A stretch of 64,000 nucleotides of DNA from an uncultured Bacteroidales bacterium (GTDB lineage Bacteria > Bacteroidota > Bacteroidia > Bacteroidales > UBA11471). Under the pieces are notes generated by a model. The model did no database searches. It was not told the origin of the DNA and worked only from the letters and a program-made list of their open reading frames with translations. The stretch covers positions 1-64,000 of the forward strand of contig CANQQA010000012.1 of the NCBI GenBank assembly GCA_947625885.1, in the 5' to 3' direction. Below are positions 30,793-42,009 of this stretch, piece by piece; positions within the stretch are counted from its first letter, which is position 1; every line of letters begins with the position of its first letter. The position numbers and the translations under genes were made by a program.

Positions 30793-32111
30793 TATTCCAG
30801 CCGTCCGGTGGCGCGGAGATAGTCGGTTTCGTATATTTTGTACTGGGTCTGCGCCTCGATGCGGTTGCTCAACGCCTGCTGCCATTGCGCCTGCGCATCG
30901 AGCAGGTCGGTAAGCGTACACATGGAGGCTTCGTAGCGGGTGTTCATGTTCTGCAAGTTGGCTTCCGCCTGCCGGCAGCCCAATTCGGTCGTTTCTATCA
31001 TCGTGTAGCTGTCGGTGAGGTTGCGGAGCGCCTGTCGCACCTCTATCGAGAGCAGGCGGCTGTTTTTCTGCAAAGCGAGGCGGTTGTTTTCGAGGTCGAG
31101 TTTGGCTTTCTTCACTTTTTTCAATCCGGCACCCCAATGGAAAAGCGGCACCGACACCGAAAGCATGGCTACGGCAAATCCGTCCTTAAATTCCTGCGTA
31201 TAGGGAACGTAAGCGCCCGACGTCGGGTCGGCGACGAGACTTTTCATCTTTATGTTTCCATAATAAAGGTAGCCGCCCATCAATGCCACAGAGGGAAGTA
31301 TCTCGGAACGCGCCATGCGTATCTGCTGCTCTCCGGCTTCTATCTGTTTTTGGAGAAGGTGCAGTTCGGGGCGCAGTTCGATACTCTCGTCGGTATATTC
31401 CGGTGGGGTTACGGTAATCACCGTATCGGTGGGAATGATGCGGGTGTCGAGGTCGGCACCGATGACATTGCAAAGCGCCATGCGACAGAGGTCGGCGCCG
31501 TTGCGGGCTTTTTGCAGCTGATAGGTTATTTCGCTGCGTTTGGCGCTGATGCGGAGCAGGTCGTTTTCGGTAGCCAGCTGCGAGGCAAGGCTCGTTTCGA
31601 CCTGTCGGTATATGGCGTCCATCTGCGCGGAATACGATTCGAGCATACGCACCTTGCGGGCGACAGCGATGAAAGTCCAATAGGCATTGTCGGCATCGTA
31701 AAGCACCTCCATGCGGGTTTTGCGCGTCATTTCTTCGGCACAGTCGAGTCCGATGCGCGAGAGCTTGTTGGCTGCGCGGATTTTACCGCCTACATAAATC
31801 GGCTGTGTCAGGGTAACTCCCGCCGCATACATACCGCGCATTTGCAGCTCCATACCCATCATGTCGATGTCGGGATAAATGTAGGTGCCCGACGCGCTGG
31901 CGTCGAATCCGGGCAAATAGGCGGCAAAGGCAATGGCTTTGTCCAACTTGGCTTTCCGCAATTCGTTATCGGCGTTCTGCATATCTTCGTTGTAGGCGAG
32001 CGCCATTTTCCGGCACTCCTCCTGTGAAAGCATAAGCGGCTCCTGCTCTTGTGCCCGCAGCGCCGTGCAGCAGAGTAATATCGCGGCTGATGATATGATA
32101 ATTTTTTTCAT
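30792..32111 (-). CDS. TolC-family outer membrane efflux protein
   Basis: Signal peptide, OEP-type coiled-coil; last gene of a tripartite RND operon. Confidence 0.9.
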   Translation of the reverse strand: MKKIIISSAAILLCCTALRAQEQEPLMLSQEECRKMALAYNEDMQNADNELRKAKLDKAIAFAAYLPGFDASASGTYIYPDIDMMGMELQMRGMYAAGVTLTQPIYVGGKIRAANKLSRIGLDCAEEMTRKTRMEVLYDADNAYWTFIAVARKVRMLESYSAQMDAIYRQVETSLASQLATENDLLRISAKRSEITYQLQKARNGADLCRMALCNVIGADLDTRIIPTDTVITVTPPEYTDESIELRPELHLLQKQIEAGEQQIRMARSEILPSVALMGGYLYYGNIKMKSLVADPTSGAYVPYTQEFKDGFAVAMLSVSVPLFHWGAGLKKVKKAKLDLENNRLALQKNSRLLSIEVRQALRNLTDSYTMIETTELGCRQAEANLQNMNTRYEASMCTLTDLLDAQAQWQQALSNRIEAQTQYKIYETDYLRATGRLE

Positions 32112-32144
32112 TTCGTTCCTTTTTATCGGTTGCCAATCTTTTCC

Positions 32145-35100
32145 TTATTCCGGTTTGCGCACATGGAAAAATGCGGTGTAGAACAAGGGCAGAAGTATCA
32201 ATGTAATTATCGTGCCGACGGTAAGACCGCCCATAATGGTGATTGCCATGGAGCCGAACATGGGGTCGGCTACCAGCGGTATCATGCCCACGATAGTGGT
32301 CAAAGACGCCATGAGGACGGGACGCACACGCGAGACGGTGGCATCGACGACGGCATAATAGGGCTGCCTGCCCTCCTCGACGATGAGACGGTTTATTTCA
32401 TCGACGAGCACAATCGCATTTTTCACCATCATGCCTATCAATCCTATCATGCCGATAATCGCCATGAAGGTGAAGGGCTGCCGGCACAAAAACAATGCCG
32501 GCGTGATGCCGCAAAGCACGAAAGGAATGCACAGCAAAATGAGGATTACTTTTTTCCAGCTGTTGAACAGCAGCAGGAGGATAATCAATATCAGAAATAC
32601 GGTAAGGGGTATGTATTTCAATACGTTGCTCAGGGCGTCGTTTTGCAGTTCGATTTCGCCGACCCAGCGACGGGTGTAGCCGTCGGGCAAGGGAATGGCA
32701 TCGACTTCGTCCTTTATATCCGCCATGACTTTGGCGGGGGTAGCGTCGAAGAGTTCATAATCGGGGTCGCATTCGGCTTCGATAGCCCGGCTGCCGTTCC
32801 GGCGGCAGACGACGTTTTCGTCCCAGTCGAGCCGGATATTCCGCGCGACGTTGCTCAACGGCATACTGCGGAACATACGGTCTTGCAACTCCTCCATGCC
32901 CAGCGCGCCGGTCATGAGGCGCTGCACGTCTTCGTCGGAGAAACGGACGTTCATCATGCTCCACACGGGAATGTCGTTGAGGTCGGTGATGCGGCTGCCG
33001 TCGGCATTGCGCACAAGCAGGTTGATGAGCACCATGCGGTCGTTGTCGGCAAGCACGCCTACGGGCATACCGTCGGTGGCAGCCAGCAGGGCGTTGCCCA
33101 CGTCGCTCCGCTCGATGCCCGCCCGCAAAGCGTCTTGCTGCACGTATTCGGCAATAAAGGTTTTGCCTTTGGGCTTCCAGTTATTCTGCACCGAATAGGG
33201 GTCGACATAGGGACAGCGGCGCATAATTTCCTCCGTCTGCGCACTGAGGGAGCGCAGCACGGCAGGGTCGGGTCCGGTATATTCGACCTCGACCGTATGG
33301 GAAGTGGCTATGGAAAAATTGTATTTGCGCAGCCGGATATAGGCATCGGGATATTTCTCGCGCAGCTGCTTGCGGATAACGGGTATCTGCTCCACTATCG
33401 TAGCGTAATCCTTGCAATCGACGAGCAACTCGCCGTAGCAATCGCCGCCGGAGGTCATGGGACGCACCAGACAATAGCGCGCCGGCGCGCTGCCCATACT
33501 TGCCGTTACCCGTTCGACGGCAGGATTCTGATGCAGCAGCTCGGTCATTTCCAAAAGGTCGTGCCGCACCTTGTCGGGGTCGGTCTGGGCGGGCAGGAAG
33601 TATTCGACGACAAATTGCTTGTAATCGAAATCGGGGAAAAAGAGATTTTTCACCTTCGTCATTCCGAAGGCACACAACAGCAGCACCATTACAGCAACAG
33701 TTATCGTTTTTTTCTTGTGTGCGATAAGCAGCGAAACGGTGCGCCGCACGAAACGGTGTACGGGCGAGTTCATGACTTCGCCTTCTTTTTCCGCCTTCTT
33801 TTCGCGTGCCGGCAGCCACGACTTGGCGCACATGGGCACCTGTATCAATGCCAGTACCCAACTCGACAGCAGGCTGACGCACAACACGAGAAACAAATCG
33901 TGGGCATACTCTCCCGCCGAATCGGGCGAGAGGTAAACGCTCAGGAACGTGGAGGCGGCGATAATCGTCGCGCCGAGCAGCGGTATGGCTGTATTGTTGC
34001 CTATGCGGTAGAGGTATGTTTTGGGCGGCAAGCCGCGTTTCTTGTCAATCAGTATGCCGTCCATTATCACAATGGCGTTATCGACCAGCATACCCATCGC
34101 CACGATGAACGCTCCCAACGATATGCGCTGCAGCGTCGTGCCGCAGCAGAGCAAAATGGGGAACGACACGGCAATGGTCAGTATCAAACCGAAACCGATG
34201 ATGACGCCGCTGCGGAATCCCATGGTGAAGACGAGTACCAGTATGACGATGAGTATCGACTCCAACAGGTTGAGCATAAACGATGTAATAGCCTCATCGA
34301 CCTTGTCGGGCTGGAAAAATATCTTTTCCATTTCCATACCTACCGGAAGCTGTTCCATCACTTCTGCCAGACGGGCATCGACCGCCTTGCCCACGTCGGG
34401 CACAATGGCATCTTCCTCCATGGCGATGCAGATAGCCAGCGCCGGTTTGCCGTCCACGAAAAAGCCGTTGCGCTGCGGTTCGGCATACGTCCGTTCGATT
34501 TTCGCCACATCGCCCAAACGTATCGTTTTGCCATCGACGGTAGCGATATAGAGGTCGCGAATGTCGTCTTCGTTTTCTATGGCTTCGCCCACGCTCAATC
34601 GTATTTTGTCGTTGCCGGCGAGATAGGCGCCGGCATTCACCGTTTTTCCGGCGCTTTGCAGCGCCATCATGATGCGTGCCGGAATGAGCCCGTTGCGGGC
34701 AATCATCTCTTTCGAGAGCGTGATGTCGATTACCTCGTCGCGGTTGCCTCCGATGTTGATGCGCTTCACGCCTTTCACGCCGAGCAGTTCGCGGCGCAAC
34801 AGGCGGGCGTACTTGTACATTTCGGGATAGGAATAGCCGTCGGCCGTAAGGGCATAGAAGATGCCGTAAACGTCCATCATGTCATCGACAACGATAGGGT
34901 CGTAACAATCCTGCGGCAGTTTTTGGCGGGTGTCGTTCACTTTGCGGCGCAAGAGGTCGAAATGCTGTTCGAGGTCTTTCATCAGCACGGTCATCTTAAA
35001 TTCGACGGTGAACATCGCCAGACCGTTCTGACACTCCGTACCTATTTTCTTAATATCGGGCAGGGCGCGCAATTCGTCTTCCATGACCTGCGCCACTTTC

Positions 35101-35282
35101 AATTCCACTTCGTGGGCATCGGCTCCCGGATACGGGACGATAACCATCGCCTGTTTGACGGCAATGGCGGGGTCTTCCAACTTGGGCATGGCGATGAAAG
35201 CAAGCACACCGGCTATCAGAATACCGACTATCGCCGACCAAAAGAGGGTCGGACGCCGCACGAAAAATTCAGTCATTTTCAT
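32145..35282 (-). CDS. AcrB/MMPL-superfamily RND efflux inner membrane transporter
   Basis: 1045 aa; 'MTEFFVRRPTLFWSAIVGILIAGVLAFIAMPKLEDPAIAVKQAMVIVPYPGADAHEVE', 'VAMGMLVDNAIVIMDGI'. Confidence 0.93.
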   Translation of the reverse strand: MKMTEFFVRRPTLFWSAIVGILIAGVLAFIAMPKLEDPAIAVKQAMVIVPYPGADAHEVELKVAQVMEDELRALPDIKKIGTECQNGLAMFTVEFKMTVLMKDLEQHFDLLRRKVNDTRQKLPQDCYDPIVVDDMMDVYGIFYALTADGYSYPEMYKYARLLRRELLGVKGVKRINIGGNRDEVIDITLSKEMIARNGLIPARIMMALQSAGKTVNAGAYLAGNDKIRLSVGEAIENEDDIRDLYIATVDGKTIRLGDVAKIERTYAEPQRNGFFVDGKPALAICIAMEEDAIVPDVGKAVDARLAEVMEQLPVGMEMEKIFFQPDKVDEAITSFMLNLLESILIVILVLVFTMGFRSGVIIGFGLILTIAVSFPILLCCGTTLQRISLGAFIVAMGMLVDNAIVIMDGILIDKKRGLPPKTYLYRIGNNTAIPLLGATIIAASTFLSVYLSPDSAGEYAHDLFLVLCVSLLSSWVLALIQVPMCAKSWLPAREKKAEKEGEVMNSPVHRFVRRTVSLLIAHKKKTITVAVMVLLLCAFGMTKVKNLFFPDFDYKQFVVEYFLPAQTDPDKVRHDLLEMTELLHQNPAVERVTASMGSAPARYCLVRPMTSGGDCYGELLVDCKDYATIVEQIPVIRKQLREKYPDAYIRLRKYNFSIATSHTVEVEYTGPDPAVLRSLSAQTEEIMRRCPYVDPYSVQNNWKPKGKTFIAEYVQQDALRAGIERSDVGNALLAATDGMPVGVLADNDRMVLINLLVRNADGSRITDLNDIPVWSMMNVRFSDEDVQRLMTGALGMEELQDRMFRSMPLSNVARNIRLDWDENVVCRRNGSRAIEAECDPDYELFDATPAKVMADIKDEVDAIPLPDGYTRRWVGEIELQNDALSNVLKYIPLTVFLILIILLLLFNSWKKVILILLCIPFVLCGITPALFLCRQPFTFMAIIGMIGLIGMMVKNAIVLVDEINRLIVEEGRQPYYAVVDATVSRVRPVLMASLTTIVGMIPLVADPMFGSMAITIMGGLTVGTIITLILLPLFYTAFFHVRKPE

Positions 35283-36334
35283 TACAGAATACCTCCTACA
35301 TTTTCTTCCGACGGGGTAAGCACACGCACTTTCTCACCTTCGTGCAAGGCATCGACGCCGGCTTTCACCACCGACTCGCCGCCGGCAAGTCCCGACGTTA
35401 TCACGGCATTGCCCGCCGCATCGACACCTTCGACGAGCACCGGCGTTTTATACACGACGGAATCGGCGCCGAGCACCCACACGTAACTGTCGGCATTTTC
35501 ATGGAAAATCGCGTGCAGTGGCAGGGTGTACACCGAACCGGCACCCTTGCCGGCGATGTGCACGAGCACTTCGACATTCATGCCCGACGACAGGCGGGTG
35601 TCTTTGCGCGAAAGCAGCAGGCGCATCTTATAGAGCTGCGTGCCGTCGGCTTTCGGCGTAATGCCGATTAAGGCAAGCGGTATGTTCTCGCTGCCCGTAA
35701 CGGTCGAGCGGCAGAAAAATCCGACGAAGTCGTCGCGGCGGTTGTAAAGGGCTGCCGGCAGGTCGATGCTCACCTCCATCTGCGACATATCCAACAGTGC
35801 TATCAGCGGCGTGCCGGCATCGACCATTTCCGACTCCTCGAAATTCACGCTCTGCACATAACCGTCGGCAGGCGCATAGAGGCGCGTATAGTCCAACTTG
35901 TTCCGATTGACCTGCAACTGCACTTGCAACTGCTGCAAACCGGCAACAGCTTTTTCGTAGTCGTTGCCCGATATGTTTTTGTTTTCATAAAGCGTTTTCA
36001 TACGGGCGACCTCGTTCCGCAACTGGTCGTACTGTATCTGCGCCGCCTCCACGCCCAACTTGTAATCGCTGTCGTCGAGCCGCGCCAAGAGCTGTCCGGC
36101 TTGCACGTAATCGCCCTCTTTCACACCGATGCTGTCTATCTGTCCGGGCGTCTTGAATCCCAAACTGATAGTCCGCGCCTCCTGCACGACACCGGAAAAA
36201 ACTTTCATCTCTTCGGTGCCGACACTTACCGGCTCGACCGTCAATACCGTGCGCAGCTGCTCTGTCCGCCGACCGTTGCTGCAACTGCAAAGCAAACACA
36301 AGGCGATAGGAATCGCCGTCATTACCTTTTTCAT
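35282..36334 (-). CDS. RND efflux periplasmic adaptor lipoprotein
   Basis: Lipobox 'CLLCSC'; 'IDSIGVKEGDYVQAGQLLARLDDSDY' HlyD motif; TAATG-type overlap with the pump gene. Confidence 0.9.
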   Translation of the reverse strand: MKKVMTAIPIALCLLCSCSNGRRTEQLRTVLTVEPVSVGTEEMKVFSGVVQEARTISLGFKTPGQIDSIGVKEGDYVQAGQLLARLDDSDYKLGVEAAQIQYDQLRNEVARMKTLYENKNISGNDYEKAVAGLQQLQVQLQVNRNKLDYTRLYAPADGYVQSVNFEESEMVDAGTPLIALLDMSQMEVSIDLPAALYNRRDDFVGFFCRSTVTGSENIPLALIGITPKADGTQLYKMRLLLSRKDTRLSSGMNVEVLVHIAGKGAGSVYTLPLHAIFHENADSYVWVLGADSVVYKTPVLVEGVDAAGNAVITSGLAGGESVVKAGVDALHEGEKVRVLTPSEENVGGIL

Positions 36335-36434
36335 TACTTGTCAAAGATTTATTCGGACGCAAAATTATTGCATCATCGTTCTACATGAAAAGATAAAAAC
36401 CCGAAAATTTGTACGTTTTTCCGTTTTTTATATC

Positions 36435-38639
36435 CTAATCGGCATAACTGTGAAGTCCTCCGAGAAAATAATTGACTCCGAAATAAGTCATCAGCACGGT
36501 GATGAACGCCGCCGCCAGAAAGGCATGAAAAAAACGCGGGCGTCGAAATGGAGGCAAGAGCCTGTCGTGCAGCGGAAAAGCATAGACCAACAAGGTGATA
36601 AGCGCCCACACCTCTTTGGGGTCCCAGCTCCAATACGTCCCCCAAGAAACATTCGCCCATACCGCCCCGATGAATATGCCCGCCGTCAGCAGGAACAATG
36701 CCGGATAGAGCAGGAAACGCCCCAGCAGGGTTTGCTGCCGCACCATCGCCGACGCCGGCGGAAGGCAGAGCGCGACCGCACTGTTGAGAGAGAGTACCGA
36801 AAGCAGCGCATACGCCGCCATGATGCAGCTTACATGAATGCTCAACAGCGGCGACGAAAGCACCGGCATCAACGGGGTGATTTGCGGGTCCATCTGCCGG
36901 ATATGGCAGACGAGCAGGGCGAAGCCCGACAAAAGAAAACCGAACGGCAACACCCACTGCATACGCCGTCGCAACAAGAGGGTAAACAACATGACGAACC
37001 ACGCCAGCGACAGCATCGTTTCGTAGGCATTGCCCAACGGCAGCCGCCCGCCGATGCAAGTGCGCAGGGCGACGACGCCCGTCAAGACGAGAAACGTCAC
37101 CACAAAACAACCGACAAATACGGCATCGACCGCACGGCACGCACGACTGCCCCGACGGAAAAAGAGAAAATAAAAAGCAAAAGCGAGAAATCCCAGCGTC
37201 AATTTCGACATGAAAAGAAGCGAGATAAACGGCACGGCATTGTAGAGACGTTCCGCCGCCATTTCGGCGTCGGACAAAACGGTGTCGCCGCCCGTCTGCC
37301 GTTGAAAGCGTTTCAAGCCCGCTATCGCCATACGCAGGCGTGCCGTGTCTCCCTCCTGCAAGGCAGTGTACATCAACGGGAAAAGTCCCTGCACAATCCG
37401 GCGGTATTCCACTGCCACCGAATCGGAAACGGCATCGACCGGCGTGTGCCACGTCATGCGTCCGCCGTCGGAAAAAGGAAACACCGCCAGCAAAGCGCCT
37501 TGCTGCTGCATGAGTACAAGCTGCACTTTTTCGTCGGCTTCGCGCACCGCCTTGTTCCACACATCATTGCCGGCATCGGCATACGCCTTGCGGAGATAGG
37601 GTTCCAAGCGATACTGTTTATCGGCATCGAAAAAGTCGACGAAAGAAGCATACTTTCCGACTCCTAAAAACTTCTGCATGGCACGGCTCTTGACACGTAT
37701 CATGGGTTCGTACTGCCACTCCTGCGGATAGAAAAGCCAACCGGCAAACACCTGTTCGGCGGTCATTCCCCGATACGAATCATCACCGACAAGTTTGCGC
37801 GTGAAGTCGATAGCAAGCGTCTGCAAGGGAGCCACGCGGTCGCCGAACAGCACCTGCACCTGCCCGAGCTCCGCCGCATCGGCACGAGAAAGCGAGGAGG
37901 GCGCGGCGGCGACATTCGCAGCCGGCAAGAGCAAAAGCAGCACCGCCGCAGGTCGGGAAATGCGCCGCGCCAGACGACGGCAGCGACCGTGCGGGTCGAG
38001 CAGCAAAGCGGCAAAGGCGAAAAACAACAAGGCATATCCCGCATAGGTTACGGGAATACCGAATACATCGCGATTGAGCGACAGCCAGCTGCCCTGTTCG
38101 TCGTCGTCGAACGACGACTGGTAAAAGCGCCACCCGCCGCACACGGCGATATTGTTCATCGACACCTGCGCCGGAAGCACCTCGCCCGAAGGCAGCGAAA
38201 TCGTTATCGCCGATACAAAGTCGGACGGCGCATTCGTCCCGCGATAATACCGTATGTCGAAACGTTGCAACGTTACGCTGAAAGGCAGATGCGCCGTCGT
38301 GCGCGCATCGGTAAGATAGGTATCGACGGGTACGCCGGTTTTCAGATGCAGCACGCCCCGCTCGGCAGTAAGCCGCGTGAGCAGCGCTCCCGCCAGAATA
38401 ACAACAAACGCCAGATGCAGCAGCACGACCGCCGGACGTATGCACCTCCGCCGATGGCAAAGCAGCCACACCCCCGACACGGCAAGCATCGTCCACAACA
38501 AGGCAAACCACATCGTGCCGTAAACGGTATTATTCACCCAATCGGTTCCCCTGTATTTTTCAAAAAAAGTGGCTGCCGACAACACGAGCAAAAGCACCGC
38601 CGTCGAAACCAAGAGTATTCGCCGCATGACCTTTTCCAT
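36435..38639 (-). CDS. Fused ResB/CcsA (CcsBA-type) cytochrome c biogenesis protein
   Basis: N-terminal ResB-like; C-terminal CcsA '[31 protein letters not shown]' with the WGxxWxWD heme-handling motif. Confidence 0.9.
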   Translation of the reverse strand: MEKVMRRILLVSTAVLLLVLSAATFFEKYRGTDWVNNTVYGTMWFALLWTMLAVSGVWLLCHRRRCIRPAVVLLHLAFVVILAGALLTRLTAERGVLHLKTGVPVDTYLTDARTTAHLPFSVTLQRFDIRYYRGTNAPSDFVSAITISLPSGEVLPAQVSMNNIAVCGGWRFYQSSFDDDEQGSWLSLNRDVFGIPVTYAGYALLFFAFAALLLDPHGRCRRLARRISRPAAVLLLLLPAANVAAAPSSLSRADAAELGQVQVLFGDRVAPLQTLAIDFTRKLVGDDSYRGMTAEQVFAGWLFYPQEWQYEPMIRVKSRAMQKFLGVGKYASFVDFFDADKQYRLEPYLRKAYADAGNDVWNKAVREADEKVQLVLMQQQGALLAVFPFSDGGRMTWHTPVDAVSDSVAVEYRRIVQGLFPLMYTALQEGDTARLRMAIAGLKRFQRQTGGDTVLSDAEMAAERLYNAVPFISLLFMSKLTLGFLAFAFYFLFFRRGSRACRAVDAVFVGCFVVTFLVLTGVVALRTCIGGRLPLGNAYETMLSLAWFVMLFTLLLRRRMQWVLPFGFLLSGFALLVCHIRQMDPQITPLMPVLSSPLLSIHVSCIMAAYALLSVLSLNSAVALCLPPASAMVRQQTLLGRFLLYPALFLLTAGIFIGAVWANVSWGTYWSWDPKEVWALITLLVYAFPLHDRLLPPFRRPRFFHAFLAAAFITVLMTYFGVNYFLGGLHSYAD

Positions 38640-38801
38640 GATATCTCACTTATTCATAACACTTTACGATACAATATTTTGCATACGAAGAAATCGGACG
38701 GAAAATTTTTCGTGCAAAGGCAAAATTTTTTCGTTTCCGATACCTGTATTCTGATTTTGTTTCTTATCTTTACCCGATACAAACCTAACCAAACCTAACC
38801 T

Positions 38802-40655
38802 ATGAAAACGTTGAAAATTCGCGACCTGACTATGCGCGACGGGCAGCAATCGTCGTTTGCGACCCGCATGACCCAAGCACAAATAGACCGCTGCCTTCCT
38901 TTCTACAAGGAAGCGAACTTTTACGCACTGGAAGTGTGGGGCGGAGCTGTGCCCGACTCGACCATGCGCTACCTGAACGAGAATCCGTGGACGCGCCTCG
39001 AAACTATCTACCGAGCCGTCGGCAGCGTATCGAAACTCACCGCCCTCTCGCGCGGAAGAAATCTTTTCGGCTACGCGCCCTACACCGATGAAATCATCGA
39101 GGGATTCTGCCGCAACGCCATCGAAAGCGGCGTGGGCATCATGCGCATCTTCGACTGCCTGAACGATATGGAGAATGTGAAATCGACCATCAAGTATGTG
39201 AAGAAATACGGAGGCATCGCCGACTGCGCCGTCTGCTACACGGTCGATCCCAAATATCCAGAAATAGGATTCTGGGACAAACTGCGCGGAAAAAAGAATC
39301 CGGCACCCGTGTTCACCGACGAATATTTCGTGGAAAAAGCGCAACAGCTCGCCGCTCTCGGCGCCGATATGATTTCCATAAAAGATATGTCGGGACTCAT
39401 TCCGCCGCACCGCGTAAGTTCGCTTATACGGAAATTGAAACAGACCATATCCCTTCCTATCGACTTCCACACCCACTGTACGCCGGGCTACGGACTGGCA
39501 TCGGTGTATGCCGCGATAGCCGCCGGCGCCGACATCATAGATACCAACTGCTGGTGGTTCGGCGGCGGCACGGGCGCACCGGCTTTGGAACTCGTCTATA
39601 TCTTCTGTCGGAAACTCGGCATCGAGCTTGGGGTGAACATGAATGCCGTTTCCAAAATCAACGAACAACTCCGCACGATTCGCACGGAACTCAACCTGTC
39701 GGTCTTCGGCGAAGAAAAGGCGTCGCCAAAAGCATTCGACCCCATGACCGAAAAAGTGCCCGACGAAGTGGACAAACTGCTCGACCGCGCCATAACCGCC
39801 GTTCAAAACGACGACTTCGACACGCTGCTCTATGCCGCCCAAGCCATCGAGGCGTACTTCGGATTCCCCGCGCCCAACCGGCTCGTACAGGAAGCGGAAA
39901 TTCCGGGCGGTATGTACTCGAACATGGTTGCCCAACTCAAACAGCTGAAAGCCGAAGAAATTTTGCCGCGCGCCATGGAGCTGATACCGAGCGTGCGCCT
40001 CTCTGCCGGTCTGCCGCCGCTGGTAACGCCGACGTCGCAAATCGTCGGCGCGCAAGCCGTGAGCTGCGCGCTCGATGAAAAAGCGGGACGCCCGATGTAC
40101 ACCACCAAAAGCTCGCAATTCGTCAGTCTGGTAAAAGGGGAATACGGGCATACGCCGGTGGAAGTCTCGCCGGATTTCCGATTCAAAATCTGCGGCGTGC
40201 GGGAAGAAACGCCCTACGACACCTCCCACTACCAAATGCAGCCTAACCCCGAACTCGAACAGGCAGGCGGCGCCAGACTTGCCGCCGACGAGAAGGAAGT
40301 TTTGCTGCTCGAACTTTTCCCTGCGGTCGCCACGACTTTCCTCGCCAATCAGAAAACAGCCGCCTATCATGCCGAAAAGAAAGCGGAGGAAGCTGCGGCA
40401 GCCGAAGCCGCCCCGAAGAAAGAGCAGCTGCCGATTATCGGCACCACCGTCAATGCGCCACTGCCGGGCCGCGTGCTGGCTGTACGGGTAAAGGCGGGAG
40501 ACAAAGTGGAAGCGCGCCAAGAGGTCATCGTTCTCGAAGCGATGAAAATGGAAAATTCCATTTCCGCCGAATGTTCGGGCACGATACGACAAGTTTTCGT
40601 GGAAGCGGGCGAATCCGTTCTCGCCGACGTTCCCCTTGTGGAAATCGTACCGTAA
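38802..40655 (+). CDS. Oxaloacetate decarboxylase alpha / pyruvate carboxylase B-like protein with biotinyl domain
   Basis: 'LRDLTMRDGQQSSFATRM' and 'DFHTHCTPGYGLASVYAAIAAGADIIDT'; C-terminal biotin site 'VLEAMKMENS'. Confidence 0.9.
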   Translation: MKTLKIRDLTMRDGQQSSFATRMTQAQIDRCLPFYKEANFYALEVWGGAVPDSTMRYLNENPWTRLETIYRAVGSVSKLTALSRGRNLFGYAPYTDEIIEGFCRNAIESGVGIMRIFDCLNDMENVKSTIKYVKKYGGIADCAVCYTVDPKYPEIGFWDKLRGKKNPAPVFTDEYFVEKAQQLAALGADMISIKDMSGLIPPHRVSSLIRKLKQTISLPIDFHTHCTPGYGLASVYAAIAAGADIIDTNCWWFGGGTGAPALELVYIFCRKLGIELGVNMNAVSKINEQLRTIRTELNLSVFGEEKASPKAFDPMTEKVPDEVDKLLDRAITAVQNDDFDTLLYAAQAIEAYFGFPAPNRLVQEAEIPGGMYSNMVAQLKQLKAEEILPRAMELIPSVRLSAGLPPLVTPTSQIVGAQAVSCALDEKAGRPMYTTKSSQFVSLVKGEYGHTPVEVSPDFRFKICGVREETPYDTSHYQMQPNPELEQAGGARLAADEKEVLLLELFPAVATTFLANQKTAAYHAEKKAEEAAAAEAAPKKEQLPIIGTTVNAPLPGRVLAVRVKAGDKVEARQEVIVLEAMKMENSISAECSGTIRQVFVEAGESVLADVPLVEIVP

Positions 40656-40674
40656 AACCCTGTTCATATCCAAG

Positions 40675-40712
40675 AAAGGGGGCGTTTTTCCTATCAAGGG
40701 GAAACGCCCTTT
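40675..40712. terminator. Hairpin between convergent genes
   Basis: aaagggggcgttt...gaaacgcccttt stem-loop with T-rich flank. Confidence 0.65.
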
Positions 40713-40728
40713 GTTTTTATTTCATTTT

Positions 40729-41994
40729 TCAAAACTCCCGATATTCGGGATTGGACTCCCGTTTGAGTGCGATGCACTCCATCTCGATAAGCCACGCGGG
40801 ACGGCACACGGGCGCAAGCACAAAGAGTTTCGGCGTGTGCGGAAAACGACGTTCGTAAAGAGCCTGCACGGTCGCATAGTCGGCGCCGTCGCGCAGGTAT
40901 ATCAACATCTGCGCCACATCGTCGAAAGCAGCGCCGCCCTCTTCGAGAAGTTTTTCCACATTCTCCCACATACGGCGGGTCTGGGCTTCGACGTCGCCGG
41001 AATAGAGCACCTTGCCTTTGTTGTCGATGCTTGCCGTGCCGCTGATGTAGAGGTGGCTGCGGTCGCCATATGCGACCCGCGTGCCCCGCTCGAAAGTTAC
41101 ACCGTATTCATACGTAGGATTGAGATGCGTCGGCGCATAAAGGTATTGCTGCTGCGCCGCTCCCAATCCCTTCACGGCATAGGCGTCGAGATGCACCGAC
41201 GTGCGGGCGTCGGCGCTTTTTCCCTCGATGCCGGTACTGGCGATGTAGTGCGTTTTCTCGGTAAGCCCCTGCCCTGCAAAATTGGCTTTGCGGGCTTTGA
41301 CCACCCCGATGTAATTCACATCTACGTTCTGCACGAGAAACCACGTGCGGACGCAGTTGCCTGCCAGCGTGCAACCGAGGTTGCGCAGGCGCTCCTCGTA
41401 GCCGTTGAGCAGATACATGGTCTGGTAGGAGGAATCGCCTTCGCGGCACTCCAACCCGCCCGTCCAGTAGTGGGTGTAACCGTTGTGCCGCACGACGGTG
41501 TCGAGCTCGGAATATTCGGTCGTGCGAAGGGTTTCGCCCAAAGCGGGGTTGTCTTTCAGCTCCGATTGTTTTTCCTGCCAAAGCTGCCGGTCGGGACGCA
41601 GGGCATAGCGTTCGTTGCACACGTCGGCGCCCTTCACGGCATAAAGCCATAACGAGAGCTTGCTGCCGTCGAGCGGGGGCTGTCCGACATAGGCAGCCGT
41701 GCTGCGCAGCGGCTCCGGCAGCGATTCTTCGGCGGCTCTCACCGCCTCGCACTGATTGGTTACATCGCTGAGAAAATAGCGTTTGAATACCGGTCGTACA
41801 CCCCGCAGCCGCTCGCCGGCGAACATCTCGCGCAAGGCGGCGAACAGCATCGCTGCCTGTTCGGCAAAAGAGGCATCTTTGTCGATGATATGCAGCAGGG
41901 CATGGTATTCGCCCACTTTCCCCGACGGGGCAAAGCAGCTCAATTCCACCGTTACTTTTTCGTCGTTCAGATTCAATGTCGTATATTCGTTCAT
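40729..41994 (-). CDS. RidA/YjgF-superfamily protein (possible FkbO/chorismatase-like architecture)
   Basis: C-terminal half 'HLYISGTASIDNKGKVLYSGDVEAQTRRMWENVEKLLEEGGAAFDDVAQMLIYLRDGADYATVQALYERRFPHTPKLFVLAPVCRPAWLIEMECIA' is RidA-like; no signal peptide. Confidence 0.75.
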   Translation of the reverse strand: MNEYTTLNLNDEKVTVELSCFAPSGKVGEYHALLHIIDKDASFAEQAAMLFAALREMFAGERLRGVRPVFKRYFLSDVTNQCEAVRAAEESLPEPLRSTAAYVGQPPLDGSKLSLWLYAVKGADVCNERYALRPDRQLWQEKQSELKDNPALGETLRTTEYSELDTVVRHNGYTHYWTGGLECREGDSSYQTMYLLNGYEERLRNLGCTLAGNCVRTWFLVQNVDVNYIGVVKARKANFAGQGLTEKTHYIASTGIEGKSADARTSVHLDAYAVKGLGAAQQQYLYAPTHLNPTYEYGVTFERGTRVAYGDRSHLYISGTASIDNKGKVLYSGDVEAQTRRMWENVEKLLEEGGAAFDDVAQMLIYLRDGADYATVQALYERRFPHTPKLFVLAPVCRPAWLIEMECIALKRESNPEYREF

Positions 41995-42009
41995 ACTTTT
42001 TCTTTTTTA

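Noticed and set aside
32130-35486. 1118-aa plus-strand ORF
   Set aside because: Antisense to the RND pump; His/Arg/Gln-rich shadow translation.
30792-36334. RND efflux operon as a novel system
   Set aside because: Adaptor-pump-TolC order and motifs are ordinary for Bacteroidetes multidrug efflux.
38664-40697. 677-aa minus-strand ORF
   Set aside because: Antisense shadow of the oxaloacetate-decarboxylase-like gene with its clear biotinyl motif.
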